This document shows, piece after piece, positions 43,994-52,108 of a stretch of 64,000 nucleotides of DNA. This stretch comes from Paenibacillus sp. Soil522. GTDB taxonomy: Bacteria; Bacillota; Bacilli; Paenibacillales; Paenibacillaceae. The stretch is taken from assembly GCF_001428245.1 (NCBI RefSeq), contig NZ_LMRV01000029.1, positions 1 through 64,000 of the forward strand, in the 5' to 3' direction. The position numbers and the translations under genes were made by a program. The notes under the pieces are model-generated. The model did no database searches, was not told the origin of the DNA, and saw only the letters and a list, made by a program, of their open reading frames with translations. Within the stretch, counting starts at the first letter, position 1; every line of letters starts with the position of its first letter.

Positions 43994-44965
43994 ATGGACG
44001 AAATAAAGAGCATGCAATGGTTTGCGCTGCCGTTAACGATACGTGAGGCGAGCGTGCGCGCCGCTTCCCTGTTGAAGGCGGAAGCGGTAGAGGAGCCCCG
44101 CAATAACGCTGAGCTGCTGCTTATGCATCTGCTAGGCATTGACCGGGCTGCGCTGCTGCGCGACGGAGGAGATCCGTTTCCAGCGGATAAGCTTGCTGAA
44201 TGGGAATCGCTCGTGTGCCGTAAGGCGCTTGGAGAGCCGGTCCAATACATGATTGGCGAGCAATGGTTCTATGGCCGGCCGTTTGCCGTCTCGCCGGCGG
44301 TGCTCATTCCTCGTCCCGAGACGGAGCTGCTCGTTGAAGCCGTGCTTGAGGCAGCCGATCTGATCTGGCCTGCTGCGGCGAGCGGGCGGGCGGGCGCAGA
44401 GGAGAAGCAGGCGCCGACGGTCGTTGACATCGGCACAGGCAGTGGCGCCATCGCCGTGACGCTAGCTGCGCAGCGTCCCTCGTGGCGCGTTAGCGCGTCC
44501 GATCTATCGCCGGAATCGCTGGCAGTCGCCCGCTCGAACGCGGTCCGCCATGAGGCGGCGGACCGGATGGCATTCGTGCAGGGCGACCTGCTCATGCCCT
44601 TCATATCCGGGCATGAGCCAAACAACCTGCCGCACGAAATGCTGCGCATAGACGTGCTTGTATCCAACCCGCCGTACATTCCGTCGGCGGATATGCCGGG
44701 CCTGCAGCGCGAGGTGCGCGACTATGAGCCGCATCTAGCGCTGGAAGGCGGGGCGGACGGCTTAGATCCGTACCGCCGCATGCTGGAGCAGCTTCCGATG
44801 CTCGCGCAGATGCCCCGCATCGTCGCCTTCGAGCTCGGCATGGGCCAGCCCCGCATCGTTGCAGACCTGCTGCGTTGTATGGGCCACTGGGATGACATCC
44901 GCATCATTAACGACTACGCCGGAATCGAACGTCACGTCATCGCAACGCAGCCGCAGCCGCGGTGA
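43994..44965 (+). CDS. prmC: release factor glutamine methyltransferase PrmC
   Basis: 323-residue SAM-dependent enzyme that methylates the GGQ glutamine of release factors. The N-terminal helical domain (ASVRAASLLKAEAVEEPRNN, LLLMHLLGIDRAALL) is followed by the methyltransferase motif VVDIGTGSGAIAVTLA and the catalytic VSNPPYIPSADM. Slightly longer than usual because of a short insertion before motif I (AASGRAGAEEKQAP). The second half is markedly GC-richer than the surroundings. AAGGAG precedes the start. The partner gene prfA is immediately upstream, as in B. subtilis and many other bacteria. Confidence 0.94.
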   Translation: MDEIKSMQWFALPLTIREASVRAASLLKAEAVEEPRNNAELLLMHLLGIDRAALLRDGGDPFPADKLAEWESLVCRKALGEPVQYMIGEQWFYGRPFAVSPAVLIPRPETELLVEAVLEAADLIWPAAASGRAGAEEKQAPTVVDIGTGSGAIAVTLAAQRPSWRVSASDLSPESLAVARSNAVRHEAADRMAFVQGDLLMPFISGHEPNNLPHEMLRIDVLVSNPPYIPSADMPGLQREVRDYEPHLALEGGADGLDPYRRMLEQLPMLAQMPRIVAFELGMGQPRIVADLLRCMGHWDDIRIINDYAGIERHVIATQPQPR

Positions 44966-44984
44966 GATATTTTTCGCAAAAAAA

Positions 44985-45024
44985 GGATGCTGCCGAAAGT
45001 TTCATTTCGGCAGCATCCTTTTCG
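44985..45024 (+). terminator. prmC terminator
   Basis: Perfect 14-bp stem GGATGCTGCCGAAA/TTTCGGCAGCATCC followed by TTTTCGTTT. Confidence 0.93.
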
Positions 45025-45260
45025 TTTACATTTATGATTAGACTTGCTGTGCCGCGAGCGCCAATGCATTCTATCCTTAGAAAACTTAAGTGGTCTTGTA
45101 CCGCTAGTTACATAAAGGCCGATTGACGTATATTTGAGTTCATGGAGACGGATATGCAGCAAATCGTCTCTGCCCCAAATATGAAGCTAACCTCACTCTG
45201 CGTGCTTGCATGAAGCCATCGTGCTTGAGTTGCTATTGCCAACTGGCTGTTGGCAAGCTG
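45025..45260. other. intergenic, nothing recognised
   Basis: About 235 bp between the prmC terminator and the tandem hairpin repeat. No ribosome site, promoter or repeat could be recognised. Confidence 0.4.
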
Positions 45261-45506
45261 CTTCTGATGAAATAGAGAAAATATTTTTCTCTATTTTCCC
45301 AAAACCAACCCAAACAGCAGAAATAGAGAAAGTTTATTTCTCTATTCCAGTCAAAAGCGAACCAAATGCCTATTAACGCGCCGATTCTGATTAAATAGAG
45401 AAAATGTTTTTCTCTATTTTCCCCAACTAACCCAAACAGCAAGAATAGAGAAACTTTATTTTTCTATTCCACTCAAAAGCGAATCAAATGCCCTTAACAC
45501 GCCGCT
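45261..45506 (+). repeat. two tandem 123-bp units with four AATAGAGAAA hairpins
   Basis: Unit 1 (45261-45383) and unit 2 (45384-45506) share order and most bases. Each holds two perfect or near-perfect hairpins built from AATAGAGAAA and TTTCTCTATT with 3-6 base loops, separated by CCAACCCAAACAGCA-type sequence and followed by CAAAAGCGAACCAAATGCC. In the fourth hairpin a C-to-T change leaves a G-T pair. The array ends next to the stop codon of the decarboxylase-like gene. Confidence 0.9.
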
Positions 45507-45511
45507 TCCCC

Positions 45512-45949
45512 TTACTCTGGCATCATGTTCGTGCTAATCGCAATACGGTTCCAGGCATTGATTGTGATGATCGCCATAATGATCTCGCCTACCTGCTTGC
45601 TGTCGAAATGGCGGGCAGCTTCATCGTACACCGCGTCGGGCACATGCTCCTTCGTAATGACTGTGACAGACTCCGTCAGGGCAAGCACCGCTCTCTCCGC
45701 CGGCGTGAAGAAAGGCGTATCGCGCCAAGCGCTCAAAGCATATATCCGCTGCTCGGTTTCGCCTAACGCTCTTGCGTCTTTGGTGTGCATGTCAATGCAG
45801 TAGGCACAGCCATTTATTTGCGACGCGCGAATTTTAATCAATTCCTTCAGCTGTTTGCTGATGCTGGTGGTGTCCAAAAATTTTTCAAGTCCGATCATCG
45901 CTTGATAAGCGGCGGGTATTTCTTTGATTACAGCGGTTCTTTGTGTCAT
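45512..45949 (-). CDS. carboxymuconolactone decarboxylase family protein (AhpD-like)
   Basis: 145-residue all-helical protein with the redox motif NGCAYCIDMHTKDAR (CxxC with the downstream His) found in AhpD-like members; these reduce peroxides or act as disulfide reductases, and true decarboxylase activity is unlikely. The ATG at 45949 has AGAGGAG at normal distance; the ATG nine bases upstream is too close to it. It is the expected target gene of the ECF41 sigma factor encoded next to it, and an ECF41-type promoter lies upstream. Confidence 0.88.
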   Translation of the reverse strand: MTQRTAVIKEIPAAYQAMIGLEKFLDTTSISKQLKELIKIRASQINGCAYCIDMHTKDARALGETEQRIYALSAWRDTPFFTPAERAVLALTESVTVITKEHVPDAVYDEAARHFDSKQVGEIIMAIITINAWNRIAISTNMMPE

Positions 45950-46019
45950 GGTTTTCATTCTCCTCTACGATCCGATTTGTTGGCCTCAGAGGGCCCATAC
46001 GAGTGACTTCATTATCTAA

Positions 46020-46046
46020 GACAAAGTACCGTATCCGGTTGTGACA
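46020..46046 (-). promoter_or_regulatory. ECF41-type promoter
   Basis: On the minus strand TGTCACA, 16 bp, then TGTC. The published ECF41 consensus as I recall it is TGTCACA-n16-CGTC. It lies about 70 bp before the decarboxylase-like gene. Confidence 0.7.
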
Positions 46047-46085
46047 GGAGTTCCATGTTTAAGAAAAATATTTTCGCCGATGTGT

Positions 46086-46958
46086 TTAATCGAGCTCGAC
46101 ATGCTTCAGCTTGTCGGGGTTCAACATGATGAAAATCCGCTGGGCCCTCTGCCGTGACTCGTCAAGCTGGAAGCTGATGACACTTCTCGGCATGCCATCC
46201 TTAATGATGACGATGCCGGCTTGTCCGTTGACAACGGCTATTTGTTGGTCATCGCCAAGGAAGTTTTTCGGAATAACGCCCTGCAAAAAAGCCATGACGC
46301 GAGCTCTGCTGATGATAGCGAAAACAGCCGCGCGCATCTTGCCGCCGCCATCGGAAATAAGAACGGCTTCTTCGGTTAAAAGCGTAATCAGCTTGTTGAA
46401 ATTTCCTGAGGCAGCAGCCTCCATAAAGGCGGCCACGAACGGTTCGGCTGTGACCGAGTTTACCGGAAGCGGGCTTCTATCCTGCTGCAGCTTGTCCTTG
46501 GCCCGGCTAAAAATTTTACGGCAGTTGGCTTCTGTTTTTTGCAAGCACGCCGCTATTTCCCCGTATTCATACTGCAGCGATTCCCTGAGAATGAATACAG
46601 CCCTCTCGACCGCCGACAGCTTCTCCAGCATGACAAGCAGGGCATAGGAGATCGACTCATGCTCTGCATAAAGCTCCGCCGGGTCCTGCCGGATAGAGCT
46701 TACGTCAGGCTCGGGGAGCCATTCTCCAATATATACCTCTCTCCGCTTGCGCGCCGATTGGCTGAGATTGAGTGAACGATTGGTTATCATCCGTATTAAA
46801 TACGCTTTTTCATTGTTGATGTTATGGGGGTCGAGCCGGCTAAAATCCGCAAATACATCCTGAACCAGGTCCTCGGCCTCGCTGTAGGAGCCCAGCATCC
46901 GGTAAGCGATCGAATGGAGCAGCGGCCGATATGCCGTATAGGCTTCATCAAAATCCAT
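46086..46958 (-). CDS. ECF41-family sigma factor (SigJ type)
   Basis: 290-residue extracytoplasmic-function sigma factor with a C-terminal SnoaL-like domain. Region 2 is LLHSIAYRMLGSYSEAEDLV with QDVFADF; region 4 is LSAVERAVFILRESLQYEYG with EIAACLQKTEANCRKIFSRA. Two family marks are present: WLPEP between regions 2 and 4, and DGGGK in the C-terminal extension, which replaces an anti-sigma factor in regulating activity. The adjacent decarboxylase-like gene with a matching promoter completes the standard ECF41 module. AAGGA precedes the start. Confidence 0.92.
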   Translation of the reverse strand: MDFDEAYTAYRPLLHSIAYRMLGSYSEAEDLVQDVFADFSRLDPHNINNEKAYLIRMITNRSLNLSQSARKRREVYIGEWLPEPDVSSIRQDPAELYAEHESISYALLVMLEKLSAVERAVFILRESLQYEYGEIAACLQKTEANCRKIFSRAKDKLQQDRSPLPVNSVTAEPFVAAFMEAAASGNFNKLITLLTEEAVLISDGGGKMRAAVFAIISRARVMAFLQGVIPKNFLGDDQQIAVVNGQAGIVIIKDGMPRSVISFQLDESRQRAQRIFIMLNPDKLKHVELD

Positions 46959-47106
46959 TTATGCATCCGTCCTTATCATGTGCAAAATAGAGATGATTCT
47001 TATTTAGCTTTTATTGTTACTGACGTTATTATAACCTGCCAGGCGGCTGAGCTGAACAGTCTAAACGGGTTTACATTTTTACGCTTGAAAATAGATAGAT
47101 TGCTAG

Positions 47107-47136
47107 GTTTATATATTCCCTTAGACGGACATAATG
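47107..47136 (+). promoter_or_regulatory. sigma-F-type promoter of spoIIR
   Basis: GTTTA (47107-47111), a 15-bp spacer and GGACATAATG (47127-47136) fit the forespore sigma-F pattern. spoIIR is a sigma-F gene in B. subtilis. Confidence 0.6.
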
Positions 47137-47202
47137 ACGGATAGATACGTTCCGGAACGCAAGCAGACGCACTGACGGGTGCGACGAGAGGAGCTTGTGT
47201 GT

Positions 47203-47967
47203 ATGTCCAGCCATTATTCCATTCATTCTTATTCCAATATTTCGAAATCCGCTCATTCTAATTCGGTTAGTTCTAATCGGTTTGTTTACCGTAAATCATA
47301 CGGCTTTATTGTATTTGCACTTATCATCTTAATTATGAGCTGGGAATCCCAGCAGATGGACGCGGCGGTCGCAGGCGGCCAAATTCCGCAGGAAGCGATT
47401 CGTCTCCGTATTTTAGCAAACTCCGATAATCCCGCCGACCAAGTCGTGAAGCGTCTGGTGCGGGATGAGATCGTTAAAGCGATGAACGGCTGGGCTATGG
47501 CTCCTCAGACGATTGAGGAAGCGCGCCAGACGATTATCGCCCATATGCCCGAGATTGAACGGGTTACAGCGCAGGTGCTCGAGAGCCGCGGCTTTAAATA
47601 CGGTTCCTCCGCAGAGCTTAGCATGGTGCCATTCCCGACGAAAATGTACGGCAATGAAGTTTATCCTGCCGGCGACTATGAAGCTCTCCGCATCACGCTT
47701 GGCGAAGGCGGGGGACAAAATTGGTGGTGCGTGCTGTTCCCGCCGCTTTGCTTCATTGACGCTGCAAGCGGCGAAGCGTCGGCAGCATCCTCCACTGAAA
47801 CAGCGCAGACGGCAATGGCGAAGGCTGATGCTAAACCGGAGAAGGCAGCCGCTCTGCAAGCTGCTCCGGCGGATGCGCCTTCCGAGGGTGTAGCGCCTGA
47901 AGCGAAATTTTTCCTCTGGGAAATGATTAAATCCCTTATTGATTGGATTAAATCGTTGTTTGCATAA
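47203..47967 (+). CDS. spoIIR: stage II sporulation protein R
   Basis: 254-residue secreted signalling protein made in the forespore; it triggers SpoIIGA to process pro-sigma-E in the mother cell. Residues 1-35 form a Ser/His/Asn-rich cytosolic lead, the membrane/signal segment is at about 35-55 (SYGFIVFALIILIMSW), and the SpoIIR core starts at IPQEAIRLRILANSDNPADQ and includes NWWCVLFPPLCFIDA. A hydrophilic Ala/Glu stretch (about 193-235) precedes a final amphipathic helix. Start at 47203 with GAGAGGAG upstream; GTG codons nearby are alternatives. Synteny with prfA-prmC upstream and ywlC downstream supports the call. Confidence 0.93.
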   Translation: MSSHYSIHSYSNISKSAHSNSVSSNRFVYRKSYGFIVFALIILIMSWESQQMDAAVAGGQIPQEAIRLRILANSDNPADQVVKRLVRDEIVKAMNGWAMAPQTIEEARQTIIAHMPEIERVTAQVLESRGFKYGSSAELSMVPFPTKMYGNEVYPAGDYEALRITLGEGGGQNWWCVLFPPLCFIDAASGEASAASSTETAQTAMAKADAKPEKAAALQAAPADAPSEGVAPEAKFFLWEMIKSLIDWIKSLFA

Positions 47968-47975
47968 GGAACGGC

Positions 47976-48020
47976 GGCTGTCTCAAGAGGTCTAAAAACC
48001 TGAGAGACAGCCATTTTTTG
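47976..48020 (+). terminator. spoIIR terminator
   Basis: GGCTGTCTC and GAGACAGCC arms with inner AGGT/ACCT, then six T. Confidence 0.88.
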
Positions 48021-48204
48021 TTTTTAGATTTGTGCAAGCGTATTAACTCTATTTTGTAAAAGTAATCGGTCTTTTTCAGAAGCTGCTCTCCCAATAAACT
48101 GTATAATTAAGCAAAATCAAATGAAAAGGCCGCTATAGTGAAAAGAGCCCCTGCAGCCATTTGGCTGCTGAGATGTCCAGTTTCTGCTCGTTTCCGGGTG
48201 CGTA

Positions 48205-48213
48205 TGCTATAAT
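48205..48213 (+). promoter_or_regulatory. extended -10 promoter of ywlC
   Basis: TGCTATAAT 50 bp before the ywlC start. A small GCAGCC/GGCTGC hairpin lies at about 48153-48168. Confidence 0.5.
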
Positions 48214-48262
48214 AGCAGAAGAATGGACAATTTAATTTTAGGGCAAGGATTGAAGGATAGAG

Positions 48263-49324
48263 ATGACGATAACAAACGTATGGCGCGTGAAGCAGGCGGG
48301 CGGTGAACAGCTTGGCTCGAAGCTTTCGGAGGCTGCAAGGCAGCTAAGGGAGGGCGGTCTTATTGCTTTCCCGACGGAGACGGTTTACGGGCTTGGGGCG
48401 GATGCCCGGAGCACAGCGGCTGTCGGGCGGATATTTGCAGCAAAGGGACGTCCTTCGGACAATCCGCTAATTGTGCATATTGCGCACCGCAAGCAGCTGG
48501 ATGAACTGGTGCTGCCGTATCCGCAGCTTGCAGCGGCGCTTATGGACCGCTTTTGGCCGGGACCGCTCACGATCGTGCTGCCTGTTCGTGCTGGGGCGCT
48601 TTCGCCGCTCGTAACGGCAGGACTGTCTACTGTGGGCATTCGGATGCCGGACCATAGAACGGCGCTTGCGCTGCTCGTGCAAGCGGGCTGCCCGGTTGCC
48701 GCTCCGAGCGCGAATCGCTCGGGCAGGCCAAGCCCCACGCTGGCGGAGCATGTGCTGGAGGATTTGGATGGGCGAATCGATGGCGTTGTCGATGACGGAC
48801 CGACAGGCGTCGGCTTGGAATCGACCGTGATCGAGCTGGATGGCGATTACGGGATTCGTATACTGCGTCCCGGTGGGATTACGCTTGAGGCGCTGCAGCA
48901 AGCGGCGCCAGGCGCAGCAATCGACAGCGCTTCGTTAGAGGAACCGGAAGCGGCGCCGCGTTCTCCAGGTATGAAATATACGCATTATGCGCCGCAAGGG
49001 GAGCTGGAGCTCGTACAGGGTGATCCTGAAGCCGTCGCGGCTTATATTCAAGGGCAAGTGGAAGCTGCGCGAATGCGCGGCGAGGTTACTGGTGTGCTCG
49101 CCTTCGAAGAGCGGCTTGCCCGCTACGAGGCAGACTGTGTATTGTCGCTGGGCAGCGAGGCGGATCTCGGTGCAGCCGCACATCTTCTGTATGCGGCTCT
49201 GCGTGAATTTGACGGGGCTGGCGCACAGCGCATTTGGGCGGAGGCTAGCAGCGGGCAGGGCATTGGCGCCGCTCTGATGAACCGGCTGGCGAAGGCGGCA
49301 GGCAACCGAATCATTCGCGTATAG
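48263..49324 (+). CDS. ywlC: threonylcarbamoyl-AMP synthase (Sua5/YwlC)
   Basis: 353-residue enzyme that makes threonylcarbamoyl-AMP from threonine, bicarbonate and ATP for t6A37 of tRNA. The N-terminal YrdC domain has GGLIAFPTETVYGLGADARS, KGRPSDNPLIVHI and APSANRSGRPSPT; the C-terminal Sua5 domain starts near residue 245 after the linker SPGMKYTHYAPQGELEL. This two-domain form is usual in Firmicutes. It is followed by mntP and ywlE as in B. subtilis. Confidence 0.94.
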   Translation: MTITNVWRVKQAGGEQLGSKLSEAARQLREGGLIAFPTETVYGLGADARSTAAVGRIFAAKGRPSDNPLIVHIAHRKQLDELVLPYPQLAAALMDRFWPGPLTIVLPVRAGALSPLVTAGLSTVGIRMPDHRTALALLVQAGCPVAAPSANRSGRPSPTLAEHVLEDLDGRIDGVVDDGPTGVGLESTVIELDGDYGIRILRPGGITLEALQQAAPGAAIDSASLEEPEAAPRSPGMKYTHYAPQGELELVQGDPEAVAAYIQGQVEAARMRGEVTGVLAFEERLARYEADCVLSLGSEADLGAAAHLLYAALREFDGAGAQRIWAEASSGQGIGAALMNRLAKAAGNRIIRV

Positions 49325-49419
49325 GAGTAGCCAACAGGCTTGAAACAGCAATAGTATGTTTGTCCTCATGTCCGCATATGTTTGGTAGAGAATACTTGCG
49401 GACATGGGGGAGATTGGCT

Positions 49420-49980
49420 GTGGTTGACGCACAGGTACATGCCGGGCAATTTTTAACGCTGTTCATCATAGCGATGGCGCTCGGTCTGGATGCTTTTTCG
49501 CTTGGAATCGGGATTGGGCTGAAAGGTGTTCGTCTGGTAGATATTTTGAAGCTCGGCATCGTTATCGCGTTGTTTCATGTTATAATGCCGCTGGCAGGCA
49601 TATATACCGGGCAGTATGTAAGCGGCTTGCTCGGAGATGTGGCAACGACCGCAGCCGGCTTGCTGCTGGTGCTGCTCGGAGGACATATGATTTACAGCTC
49701 GCTGCGCGGAGAAGCGGTACAATCCTTTGACCACCGGTCTTTATGGGGTCTGCTGGTGCTTTCGATTAGCGTTAGCATTGATTCTTTCTCGGTAGGCATA
49801 ACGCTCGGGATGTTTGCGGTCAATATGTGGACGACGATTTTGCTGATTGGTTTTTTTGGCGGACTAATGTCGGTGCTTGGCTTGATGCTCGGGCGTAAAG
49901 TAAGCGGTAATTTCGGAGAATATGGCGAAGCCATTGGCGGAGGGATTTTGTTCATCTTCGGCATTTTGTTTATTTTTTGA
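49420..49980 (+). CDS. mntP: MntP-family manganese efflux protein (YwlD)
   Basis: 186-residue membrane protein with six helices in two repeats. The paired signatures are ALGLDAFSLGIGIGL and SVSIDSFSVGITLGM, with the Asp residues that form the transport site. Members export Mn2+. Start is GTG at 49420, with GGGGGAG seven bases upstream, giving the family length. Its stop codon is immediately followed by repeat copy 4, so no conventional terminator separates it from ywlE. Confidence 0.9.
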   Translation: MVDAQVHAGQFLTLFIIAMALGLDAFSLGIGIGLKGVRLVDILKLGIVIALFHVIMPLAGIYTGQYVSGLLGDVATTAAGLLLVLLGGHMIYSSLRGEAVQSFDHRSLWGLLVLSISVSIDSFSVGITLGMFAVNMWTTILLIGFFGGLMSVLGLMLGRKVSGNFGEYGEAIGGGILFIFGILFIF

Positions 49981-50078
49981 AATATAAGAATTTATTAGTT
50001 TCACATTTTATAATTAAGCTTATATTTCACCGCGAAACGAGCTATTGCCGTCAAAGGACGCGACAGCCGTTTACGCTT
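49981..50078 (+). repeat. double-hairpin repeat, copy 4
   Basis: Both hairpins are present with small changes (TTTATTAG in the left arm; one base lost in GGACGCGACAG on the right). It begins on the base after the mntP stop codon and ends 45 bp before ywlE. Confidence 0.9.
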
Positions 50079-50122
50079 AATCGACAGACAGCTTTGATTA
50101 GGGGAAAAAAGGAGTTGGCAGT

Positions 50123-50701
50123 GTGAAACGTATTTTATTTGTTTGTACAGGCAATACGTGCCGCTCGCCGATGGCGGAGGCTATGCTGCGCCGGATGGCT
50201 GCTCTGAGAGGCATTACGGTTGCCGTGCGCTCAGCGGGCATATCCACCATCGATGGTTTGCCGGTCTCGGCACATGCCGTAGAGACGCTTAGACAACGGG
50301 ACATTGCGCATAACAGCACTTCGCTGGCGCTGACGGGCGAGGCAGTCGGCTGGGCTGATATTATATTGACGATGACGGCAAACCACAAGCGGGGACTGCT
50401 GCAATGGCATCCTGAGGCGGTAGACAAAACCTATACGCTGAAGGAATACGCGAATCAGGATGCCCGAATACTCGCTGATATCGAAGAGCTGGAGCGGCTT
50501 TATTCGGAGCTTCATATGAAGCAGGCTCTTGGACAACAGCTGACTGCGGGAGAAAGAAGCCGGCTGCTTGAGCTGGAGCGCCGTATTCCAAGCTTCGACA
50601 TCGTTGATCCGTTCGGAGGCTCGCTCTCCATTTACAACAGCAGCGCGAATGAAATCGAGGATGCGCTCGTGAAGCTGCTGGACAAGCTTGCAAAAAGATA
50701 A
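50123..50701 (+). CDS. ywlE: protein arginine phosphatase YwlE
   Basis: 192-residue enzyme of the low-molecular-weight phosphatase fold. The P-loop FVCTGNTCRSP has Cys8 as nucleophile and Thr12 at the position that gives arginine-phosphate specificity; the acid is in DPFGG. It removes McsB-type phosphoarginine marks that target proteins to ClpCP. About 40 residues longer than B. subtilis YwlE because of a Leu/Glu-rich insertion (about 112-155). GTG start with AAAAAAGGAG upstream. Confidence 0.92.
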   Translation: MKRILFVCTGNTCRSPMAEAMLRRMAALRGITVAVRSAGISTIDGLPVSAHAVETLRQRDIAHNSTSLALTGEAVGWADIILTMTANHKRGLLQWHPEAVDKTYTLKEYANQDARILADIEELERLYSELHMKQALGQQLTAGERSRLLELERRIPSFDIVDPFGGSLSIYNSSANEIEDALVKLLDKLAKR

Positions 50702-50769
50702 TGGCGCGTTTGCCCGCATCAAATTAGATTGATTTTTCATGCCGCTTCGGCTATTATGAAAATACATAA

Positions 50770-50847
50770 TACGGTTTCCGATGTAACTGGCGACGGAAGT
50801 GGGTTAACCACGGTGGAGCATCGGAATATACGGCCGGTCGCCTGGGC
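50770..50847 (+). ncRNA. ZTP (pfl) riboswitch aptamer
   Basis: Contains the conserved series CCGATGTAACTGGCG, then ACCACGGTGGAGC closing on the CCGATG/CATCGG stem, and finally GGTCGCCTGGGCA, which forms the pseudoknot half. These are the invariant parts of the pfl motif, which senses the purine/folate-stress alarmone ZTP/ZMP. A terminator follows directly, giving a transcriptional ON switch ahead of rpiB-ywlG-glyA. Confidence 0.88.
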
Positions 50848-50890
50848 AAAGAGCAGCATGCTAATAAGCATGTCTTGCTCTTTTTTTCGT
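50848..50890 (+). terminator. riboswitch expression platform terminator
   Basis: AAAGAGCA...TGCTCTTTT with an inner GCATGC/GCATG helix, then seven T. Its 5' arm begins at the last bases of the aptamer (GGGCAAAGAGC), so ligand binding and terminator formation can compete. Confidence 0.88.
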
Positions 50891-50953
50891 CTTTTTTCGC
50901 AAAAACAGGTATACTAGCACTGTGAAGTTTCATTTCGAAGGAGGTCTTTTACG

Positions 50954-51412
50954 TTGAAAATTGCAATTGGTGCCGATCATGCAGGTTACCGTTTGAAGGA
51001 TGAGGTTGTACCGTTTCTTCAATCGCTGGGTCATGAAATTGAAGATGTCGGTTGCAGCTGCGACCAATCGGTTGATTATCCGGACTATGCATTACCCGTG
51101 TGCGACCTTGTTACGAGTGGCAAAGCAGAGCGCGGTATTTTGATTTGCGGAACGGGTATTGGGATGTCGATTGCGGCTAATAAGGTGCGGGGCATCCGCT
51201 GTGCTTTAGTGAGTGATATGTTCTCGGCCAAAGCAACCCGCGAGCATAACGATACGAACGTATTGGCGCTTGGGGAACGTGTTATCGGCCCTGGAATGGC
51301 TCTGGAAATTATTCGCATTTGGCTTGAAACGCCTTTCTCAAATGGAGAGCGTCATGTCGGCCGGGTAAATAAAGTGATGCAAATTGAAGAACCATATATA
51401 AGCCAGTCCTAA
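50954..51412 (+). CDS. rpiB: ribose-5-phosphate isomerase B
   Basis: 152-residue RpiB-type sugar isomerase (pentose phosphate pathway; interconverts ribose 5-phosphate and ribulose 5-phosphate). IGADHAGYRLKD and ICGTGIGMSIAANKVRGIRC are the sugar-phosphate site, and the catalytic Cys region is GILICGTG. TTG start with AAGGAGGT at seven bases. First gene after the ZTP riboswitch. It corresponds to B. subtilis ywlF. Confidence 0.94.
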   Translation: MKIAIGADHAGYRLKDEVVPFLQSLGHEIEDVGCSCDQSVDYPDYALPVCDLVTSGKAERGILICGTGIGMSIAANKVRGIRCALVSDMFSAKATREHNDTNVLALGERVIGPGMALEIIRIWLETPFSNGERHVGRVNKVMQIEEPYISQS

Positions 51413-51427
51413 TTAGGGGGCATCGCA

Positions 51428-52033
51428 ATGAGCGAAAACGATAACGTAAAGCCGGGAGTCATTGCTGGTCAGGTAGAGACGATTGTTCGAGAGCTGGTCT
51501 CAGCAGGCGGGCTTGTCAGGGGTCAACTGCTTGTCATTGGTGTAAGTACTAGTGAGGTGCTCGGGCATCGCATCGGTACGGCGGGAACGACTGGGACAGC
51601 TGCGCAGATTTACGAAGGCGTTGAGGCTGTCCGAAGCGAAGCCGGCTTCATTCCGGTGTATCAATGCTGCGAGCATTTGAATCGCGCGCTCGTTATCGAA
51701 CGGGCTGCTGCCGAGCGTTACGGGCTGGACATCGTGAGTGCGGTTCCCGTTCCGAAAGCGGGCGGGTCGATGGCGGCTTTTGCCTATCGTCAGCTGAAGA
51801 AGCCATGTTTGGCAGAAGCTGTGCAAGCGCACGCCGGCATCGATATCGGCGATACGTTTATCGGCATGCATTTGAAGCAGGTAGCTGTTCCGGTGCGTCC
51901 GTCAATCCGCAGTATTGGCGAAGCTCACGTTACGATGGCCGTTACGAGACCAAAGCTCATAGGCGGTTCCCGTGCGGTGTATAATCTGGAAACGAATATA
52001 AAGGCAGAGCAGTCTGCCGGAGCATGCGAGTAG
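51428..52033 (+). CDS. ywlG: UPF0340/TIGR01440 family protein YwlG
   Basis: 201-residue protein of unknown function, conserved in Firmicutes between rpiB and glyA. Family features include LLVIGVSTSEVLGHRIGTAG, GFIPVYQCCEHLNRALVIER (a Cys-Cys pair) and GMHLKQVAVPVRPSIRSIG. Starts 15 bp after rpiB with AGGGGG upstream, so it is cotranscribed and under the same riboswitch. Confidence 0.92.
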   Translation: MSENDNVKPGVIAGQVETIVRELVSAGGLVRGQLLVIGVSTSEVLGHRIGTAGTTGTAAQIYEGVEAVRSEAGFIPVYQCCEHLNRALVIERAAAERYGLDIVSAVPVPKAGGSMAAFAYRQLKKPCLAEAVQAHAGIDIGDTFIGMHLKQVAVPVRPSIRSIGEAHVTMAVTRPKLIGGSRAVYNLETNIKAEQSAGACE

Positions 52034-52108
52034 TTAAGCCATGAGCTGTAATCATTTGATTAGCCCATTTTAAATAAAGGCTTTCTAAACTTAAGGAGGA
52101 ATTTTGAG

